Shown piece after piece: positions 16,723 to 20,287 of a DNA stretch of 20,287 nt. Under the pieces are notes generated by a model, which was not told the origin of the DNA, ran no database searches, and saw only the letters and a program-made list of their open reading frames with translations. The position numbers and the translations under genes are program-made. The DNA is from CAINVV01 sp037440345 (GTDB taxonomy: Bacteria; Bacteroidota; Bacteroidia; Bacteroidales; Prolixibacteraceae), in contig JBBIUJ010000034.1 of assembly GCA_037440345.1 (NCBI GenBank), positions 1 to 20,287 of the forward strand, given 5' to 3'. Numbering within the stretch: position 1 is the stretch's first letter; each line of letters starts with the position of its first letter.

Positions 16723-17847
16723 TTAAAAAATCAAATTTTTTGCCAGATAGTCTGCTATCAGAAGGTCCTCTGTTTTAGAATATATCATATCGCCAATGAA
16801 ATCAAAGTGACCTAATCCTTTCATTTTGTTGATAGAATTCCAAAAGTGGTTAAAAATCTTATTGTTAAAACTCATTTTTACATAACTAATCGAAATTCCC
16901 TGGAAGGTCCTTAACTTCAAAATTACATATTCATTATACTTATCAATATCAGTAAGTGTTTCAATATCAAAATCAATTATGCCATTCTCTAAGTCTCTGA
17001 TGTATTTTTTGATATTCAATTTATTCCATTGTCTTGAAATCAAATTATAACTGTGAGCAGATACTCCAACACCTAAATAGGGTATTTGGTTCCAATAAGC
17101 TAAATTATGCTGTGATACGAAACCATGTTTTGAATAATTACTTACTTCGTACTGTTGATAACCAGCATTAGTCAATACATCATTAATCAACCAATACTGT
17201 CTTACAAAATCATTTTCATTATTTTCTACAAAAGCTCCACTCCTAATTTTCCAAAACAGTTTTGAATTTTTTGATATAGTCAAACTATACGCCGAAATAT
17301 GCTTTATATCATAAGTTAACAAAAGCTTTAGTGAAGAAACCAAAAATTCGTCAGAGATTTCGGGTACTGAAAAAATCAAATCAACTGAAACATTATTAAT
17401 AGAAGAGAGACCTAAAACATTTAATGAATTCAATATTAACATTTTAGAATGCTGTCTATTGAATTTTTGCAATATCGTGTCATCCAAAAATTGTACCCCT
17501 AAACTAATTCTATTTATTCCAGCTTCGGCAACTTGAACCAAGTAATCATTACTAATATTTTCTGGATTGCACTCAAGGGTAATCTCTGCATCATGCTTCA
17601 CGAAGAATCTAATTCTAATCTCATCTAAGATTTTAAAAATCTGATTAGACGATAATAAAGATGGAGTACCACCACCAAAATATATTGTATTAATCTCTTT
17701 ATCAATTAAATAACCTTCTCTTAATGCGATCTCTCTAACAACAGCACTAACATAATCTTCGATAAGATATAACTGATTTCCGGAGTAGAAATCACAATAA
17801 TGACACTTTTCATTACAAAAAGGTACATGGATATACAATCCGGACAT
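16723..17847 (-). CDS. hemW: Radical SAM heme chaperone HemW
   Basis: This is a 374-residue radical-SAM protein of the coproporphyrinogen-oxidase-like group. The cluster motif is CNEKCHYC at residues 11-18 (Cys11, Cys15, Cys18) within LYIHVPFCNEKCHYCDFYS. The SAM-binding YFGGGTPSLLSS and the later RISLGVQFLD are also present. The LYIHVPFC start, the lack of the N-terminal extension of HemN and the length favour HemW, which binds heme and delivers it to target proteins, over HemN. It follows rpiB by 13 bp and precedes ybeY by 22 bp, so it probably belongs to the same transcript. The coding sequence is strongly AT-rich compared with genes in the left part of the window. Confidence 0.9.
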   Translation of the reverse strand: MSGLYIHVPFCNEKCHYCDFYSGNQLYLIEDYVSAVVREIALREGYLIDKEINTIYFGGGTPSLLSSNQIFKILDEIRIRFFVKHDAEITLECNPENISNDYLVQVAEAGINRISLGVQFLDDTILQKFNRQHSKMLILNSLNVLGLSSINNVSVDLIFSVPEISDEFLVSSLKLLLTYDIKHISAYSLTISKNSKLFWKIRSGAFVENNENDFVRQYWLINDVLTNAGYQQYEVSNYSKHGFVSQHNLAYWNQIPYLGVGVSAHSYNLISRQWNKLNIKKYIRDLENGIIDFDIETLTDIDKYNEYVILKLRTFQGISISYVKMSFNNKIFNHFWNSINKMKGLGHFDFIGDMIYSKTEDLLIADYLAKNLIF

Positions 17848-17860
17848 ACGATTCTAAAAA

Positions 17861-18295
17861 TTACAAAATAGGAATCTTGTTAATACGATTTAAATGCCTA
17901 CCATATTCAAAATCAGTATTAAGAAAAATGTCAATTATTTCCAAAGCTTCATTAATAGAAATAAACCGTGCAGGAAGCGAACACACATTTGCATTATTAT
18001 GTGATCTGGCAAGCTCTGCAACCTTACTGTTCCAACAAATTGCCGATCTTATTCCCTGGTGTTTATTCACGGTCATATTTATTCCATTACCAGAACCACA
18101 ACAGACAATACCAGTCATATTCGAATCATTTTCAACAGCAAAAGCCAATGGATGTGCATAATCAGGATAATCACAACTTTCTTCAGAAAAGCAGCCGAAA
18201 TCACTTACTTCATAATTTTTATCTTTAAGATACTTAATAATTGCTGTTTTTAATAAAAACCCAGCATGATCAGATGCTAACGCTATTTTTAACAT
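17861..18295 (-). CDS. rpiB: Ribose-5-phosphate isomerase B
   Basis: RpiB interconverts ribose 5-phosphate and ribulose 5-phosphate in the pentose phosphate pathway. The 144-residue protein belongs to the RpiB/LacAB family: IALASDHAGF (4-13), CDYPDYAHPLA (41-51), and GIVCCGSGNGINM (62-74) with the probable catalytic Cys66. It also has ARSHNNANV (96-104). Length and motifs are normal. It is the first gene of the six-gene minus-strand run, so its promoter should lie in the AT-rich region upstream (18296-18757). I could not identify a convincing promoter there on this strand. Confidence 0.95.
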   Translation of the reverse strand: MLKIALASDHAGFLLKTAIIKYLKDKNYEVSDFGCFSEESCDYPDYAHPLAFAVENDSNMTGIVCCGSGNGINMTVNKHQGIRSAICWNSKVAELARSHNNANVCSLPARFISINEALEIIDIFLNTDFEYGRHLNRINKIPIL

Positions 18296-18482
18296 GATAT
18301 AGAGTTAAAATATTGGACTTTCATGAACATAAAATGTTAATAACCGTTAATAAATTTTGAGTATTGAACAAAATGAAGAGTTTAAATAAATTTATACCGT
18401 TAAAAAGATAAGAAATACATATTTTTAAAAGAAAAATAAATAACAAATAAACTTTAAATAATACAATTAAAAATCAATTCCA

Positions 18483-18528
18483 GCTAAATATTAAAAATTA
18501 ACATCGTGTTAATAAAAATATATTTAGC
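18483..18528. repeat. Imperfect 46-bp palindrome
   Basis: GCTAAATAT (18483-18491) pairs with ATATTTAGC (18520-18528). Inside it, ATTAACA (18497-18503) pairs with TGTTAAT (18507-18513) around the triloop TCG. The two stems are separated by an A-rich internal loop. It could be a cruciform, an operator pair or an RNA hairpin. It shares one GTTAATAA copy with the dispersed set. Confidence 0.55.
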
Positions 18529-18565
18529 AGTTTTGCAATTGTTTATAAAGTTAATAAACATTCAG

Positions 18566-18582
18566 CATCTTTTTAAAAGATG
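18566..18582. repeat. 17-bp perfect inverted repeat, operator-like
   Basis: CATCTTTT (18566-18573) and AAAAGATG (18575-18582) are perfect inverse copies around a single T. The compact dyad suits a dimeric regulator, or could arise from the low-complexity composition. It lies about 175 bp ahead of the receiver gene and 270 bp ahead of rpiB. Confidence 0.45.
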
Positions 18583-18690
18583 TAAATTATCAAAAACTTA
18601 AATAATTATAAACAGTATTAACAGCATATAAATAAAAAAATAAATTTTTCAATTTAAAAGTATTTAAAATATACTATTAACTTGTTCATA

Positions 18691-18712
18691 GAATGAAATC
18701 CCTCTTTCATTC
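18691..18712. repeat. Inverted repeat upstream of receiver gene
   Basis: GAATGAAA (18691-18698) and TTTCATTC (18705-18712) form 8-bp perfect arms with the spacer TCCCTC. It ends 45 bp before the receiver-domain start at 18758, a position suited to an operator or to a 5'-leader hairpin. Confidence 0.45.
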
Positions 18713-18757
18713 CATCATATTAATAGTTTCATGGAATAAATTTTTGATAAGTTACTG

Positions 18758-19165
18758 ATGATACCTACTGACAAAATTAAGAAAAAGCTAAACGTACTTC
18801 TGGTTGAAGATAATACTTTGAATCAGAAGCTAATGAATATAAATTTGTCCAAATTGAATTGCACTGTTACTATTGCCAATAATGGGTTGGAAGGATTAAA
18901 TGTATTTAGAGCTGAAAAATTCGACATTATATTGATGGATTTAATGATGCCTGTTATGGATGGTTTTGAATCATCAATTGAAATTAGAAAATTAGAAAAC
19001 GAAGAAAAAAACAGAGGTTACACGCCCATTATTGCTTTTACTGCAAATACATTGAACAATGATTTTCAAAAATGTGTTGAAAATGGTATGGATTATCTTA
19101 TGGAGAAGCCATTTAACGCGTTTAAATTTAAAGAGATCATAGAATCATTAGGAAAACATTTATAA
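18758..19165 (+). CDS. Stand-alone receiver-domain response regulator
   Basis: The 135-residue protein is a single CheY-like receiver domain. The acidic pair Glu17/Asp18 (VLLVEDNTLNQKL), phospho-acceptor Asp61 (IILMDLMMPVMDGF), Thr95 (IIAFTAN) and Lys117 (MEKPF) are all present, so it should be phosphorylatable. There is no output domain. The VEDNTLNQKL and MPVMDGFE wording resembles receivers at the ends of hybrid histidine kinases. No kinase is encoded nearby and its partner is unknown. Its stop codon is followed immediately by the ruvB ATG, so the two are translated from one message. Two in-frame ATG codons do not compete at the N-terminus; the ATG at 18758 is the first available. Confidence 0.9.
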   Translation: MIPTDKIKKKLNVLLVEDNTLNQKLMNINLSKLNCTVTIANNGLEGLNVFRAEKFDIILMDLMMPVMDGFESSIEIRKLENEEKNRGYTPIIAFTANTLNNDFQKCVENGMDYLMEKPFNAFKFKEIIESLGKHL

Positions 19166-20191
19166 ATGGGAGAATTTGTTGATTTAAGAGATCTCAATGG
19201 CGCTGATGATGAAAGGGAATTAGATAATCAGTTAAGACCGTTAAAGTTTGCTGATTTTGCCGGTCAATCCAAAATAACAGATAATATACAAGTTTTTGTT
19301 CAGGCTGCCATCATGCGGGGTGAATCCCTTGATCATGTATTGTTGCATGGTCCCCCGGGACTAGGAAAGACAACTTTGTCCAATATTATTGCCAATGAGC
19401 TTGGAGTTAAATTGAAATTGACATCGGGCCCGGTATTGGATAAACCAGGCGATTTGGCTGGTCTGCTTACCAATCTTGAAAAAAACGATGTTCTTTTTAT
19501 AGACGAGATACATCGTTTGAGTCCTGTTGTTGAAGAATATCTTTATTCTGCCATGGAGGATTTTCGTATTGATATATTGATTGATAAAGGTCCGAGCGCG
19601 AGATCAATTCAGCTTGAATTAAATCCATTCACATTAATAGGAGCTACTACCAGAAGTGGATTGTTAACCAGGCCTTTGCGTGCCAGATTTGGCATTACTT
19701 GTCACTTGGAATATTATGATATTGATATATTAACGGATATTGTCAAGCGATCAGCCAGAATCCTTGATGTTAAAATTGAAAAGGACGCCGCTTACGAAAT
19801 TGCCAGAAGAAGCAGGGGAACCCCAAGAATTGTCAACTCTTTGTTACGAAGGGTAAGGGATTTTGCCATGGTGAAAGGAAATGGAATTATTGATATTGAT
19901 ATCACAAAATATTCACTGGAGGCATTAAATATTGACAGGTTTGGCCTGGATGAAATGGACAACAAAATTTTATCCACCATTATTGATAAATTTAAAGGAG
20001 GTCCGGTAGGTATTTCAACAATAGCAACAGCTGTAGGTGAGGATTCCGGAACCATCGAAGAGGTATATGAACCATTCTTAATAAAGGAAGGATTTATCAA
20101 GAGAACTCCACGTGGAAGAGAGGTTACTGATTTAGCCTATAGTCATTTAGGAAAAATTTCTAATGGAAATAATTCAATGACTTTGTTTTAA
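19166..20191 (+). CDS. ruvB: Holliday junction branch migration ATPase RuvB
   Basis: RuvB is the hexameric AAA+ motor that drives branch migration of Holliday junctions with RuvA. The 341-residue protein contains Walker A (HGPPGLGKTTL, 61-71), Walker B (LFIDEIHRL, 110-118), sensor 1 (GATTRSG, 159-165) and the RPLRARFG segment (169-176) with the arginine finger. A C-terminal winged-helix domain (about 260-335) ends with FIKRTPRGREVTDLA. The length is normal. ruvA and ruvC are not in the window. It starts directly after the receiver gene's TAA stop with no spacer, and ends 2 bp from the stop of the converging gene at the right edge. Confidence 0.97.
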   Translation: MGEFVDLRDLNGADDERELDNQLRPLKFADFAGQSKITDNIQVFVQAAIMRGESLDHVLLHGPPGLGKTTLSNIIANELGVKLKLTSGPVLDKPGDLAGLLTNLEKNDVLFIDEIHRLSPVVEEYLYSAMEDFRIDILIDKGPSARSIQLELNPFTLIGATTRSGLLTRPLRARFGITCHLEYYDIDILTDIVKRSARILDVKIEKDAAYEIARRSRGTPRIVNSLLRRVRDFAMVKGNGIIDIDITKYSLEALNIDRFGLDEMDNKILSTIIDKFKGGPVGISTIATAVGEDSGTIEEVYEPFLIKEGFIKRTPRGREVTDLAYSHLGKISNGNNSMTLF

Positions 20192-20193
20192 TT

Positions 20194-20287
20194 TTAACTT
20201 TTTATTAGTTTTATTTCAAATATTTTTGGCCAAAGCTTACCAGTAACATAAAGTTTATCAGTAACAGGATTCCAGAGAGTGGTAAAG
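20194..20287 (-). CDS. Glutaminyl-peptide cyclotransferase, C-terminal fragment
   Basis: On the minus strand the last 94 bases give an open frame of 30 codons plus a TAA stop (20196-20194), entering from the right edge. The translation includes DKLYVTGKLWPKIFEIKL. This matches the closing blade of the plant/bacterial-type glutamine cyclotransferases (PF05096), which end in a VTGK-WP--EI pattern. Such enzymes are secreted or periplasmic beta-propellers that form N-terminal pyroglutamate. Only the C-terminus is visible, so the call rests on one short motif. It converges on ruvB with 2 bp between the stops and no terminator. Confidence 0.7.
   Translation of the reverse strand, partial: FTTLWNPVTDKLYVTGKLWPKIFEIKLIKS

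Larger units (their letters stand above)
18296..18757. other. AT-rich structured intergenic region
   Basis: This 462-bp gap lies between divergent rpiB and the receiver-domain gene. By my count the stretch 18361-18720 is about 83% AT, and one 60-bp line reaches 90%. No coding region is evident. It contains GTTAATAA four times (18336, 18346, 18508, 18550) and three inverted repeats, listed separately. It must hold the promoters of both flanking genes. I found no match to the DnaA box TTATCCACA on either strand, so an origin is not demonstrated. Confidence 0.7.

Noticed and set aside
17877..18253. Three overlapping plus-strand frames of 64-94 codons
   Set aside because: They are shadows of rpiB, which has clear catalytic motifs on the minus strand.
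18296..18757. Firm call of a replication origin
   Set aside because: No DnaA boxes were found on either strand and dnaA, dnaN or parAB are not adjacent; AT-richness and a parS-like site 4 kb away are only suggestive.
20108..20115. CCACGTGG core inside ruvB, possible second parS site
   Set aside because: The flanks do not match: about 12 of 16 positions agree with the mnmG-side palindrome. The bases also encode the conserved RTPRGR segment of RuvB, so coding constraint explains it.
1..20287. CRISPR array, prophage, insertion sequence, restriction or toxin-antitoxin system
   Set aside because: No regularly spaced repeats, transposase or integrase motifs, terminal repeats or defence-gene signatures were seen on reading both strands.

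Overview
The window looks like a chromosomal segment of a Bacteroidota (Bacteroidetes) bacterium. The evidence is the gene content and order (ftsX, a DUF3098 protein, truB, queA; ybeY, mnmG, apt, uvrC). It also has a textbook Bacteroidetes promoter (TTTG, 19 bp, TATCTTTG) ahead of the DUF3098 gene, and start codons without clear Shine-Dalgarno sequences. Most genes are housekeeping. I see no insertion sequence, phage, CRISPR array, rRNA or tRNA.

Layout. Positions 1-819 (minus) hold the 5' part of a polysaccharide flippase that runs off the left edge. It diverges from a YfhO-family membrane protein (909-3374). A plus-strand run follows: ftsX, DUF3098, truB and queA. It ends at a very strong 26-bp hairpin that also terminates the converging efp gene. 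A TauE/SafE permease diverges from efp. Next is a plus-strand unit made of a lipoprotein membrane-fusion adaptor, a TolC-like outer-membrane factor and a lipoate-protein ligase, with no inner-membrane pump beside them. The ligase gene overlaps tail-to-tail with uvrC.

From 11873 to 18295 six genes lie on the minus strand in the order rpiB, hemW, ybeY, mnmG, apt, uvrC. They cover sugar phosphate isomerisation, a heme chaperone, rRNA maturation, tRNA U34 modification, adenine salvage and nucleotide excision repair. Directly after the mnmG stop codon is a perfect 16-bp palindrome that differs at one base from the ParB-binding parS consensus. This suggests chromosomal centromere function and a location near oriC.

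Positions 18296-18757 are an intergenic region of about 83% AT, with several inverted repeats and four copies of GTTAATAA. After it come a stand-alone receiver-domain protein and ruvB, joined with no intervening base. The last 94 bases encode, on the minus strand, what appears to be the C-terminus of a glutaminyl-peptide cyclotransferase.

The left 8 kb is visibly richer in GC than the right half. The most interesting signals are the parS-like site, the structured AT-rich region, the receiver-ruvB junction and the pump-less adaptor/TolC/ligase unit. I did not find a convincing new defence or mobile system.
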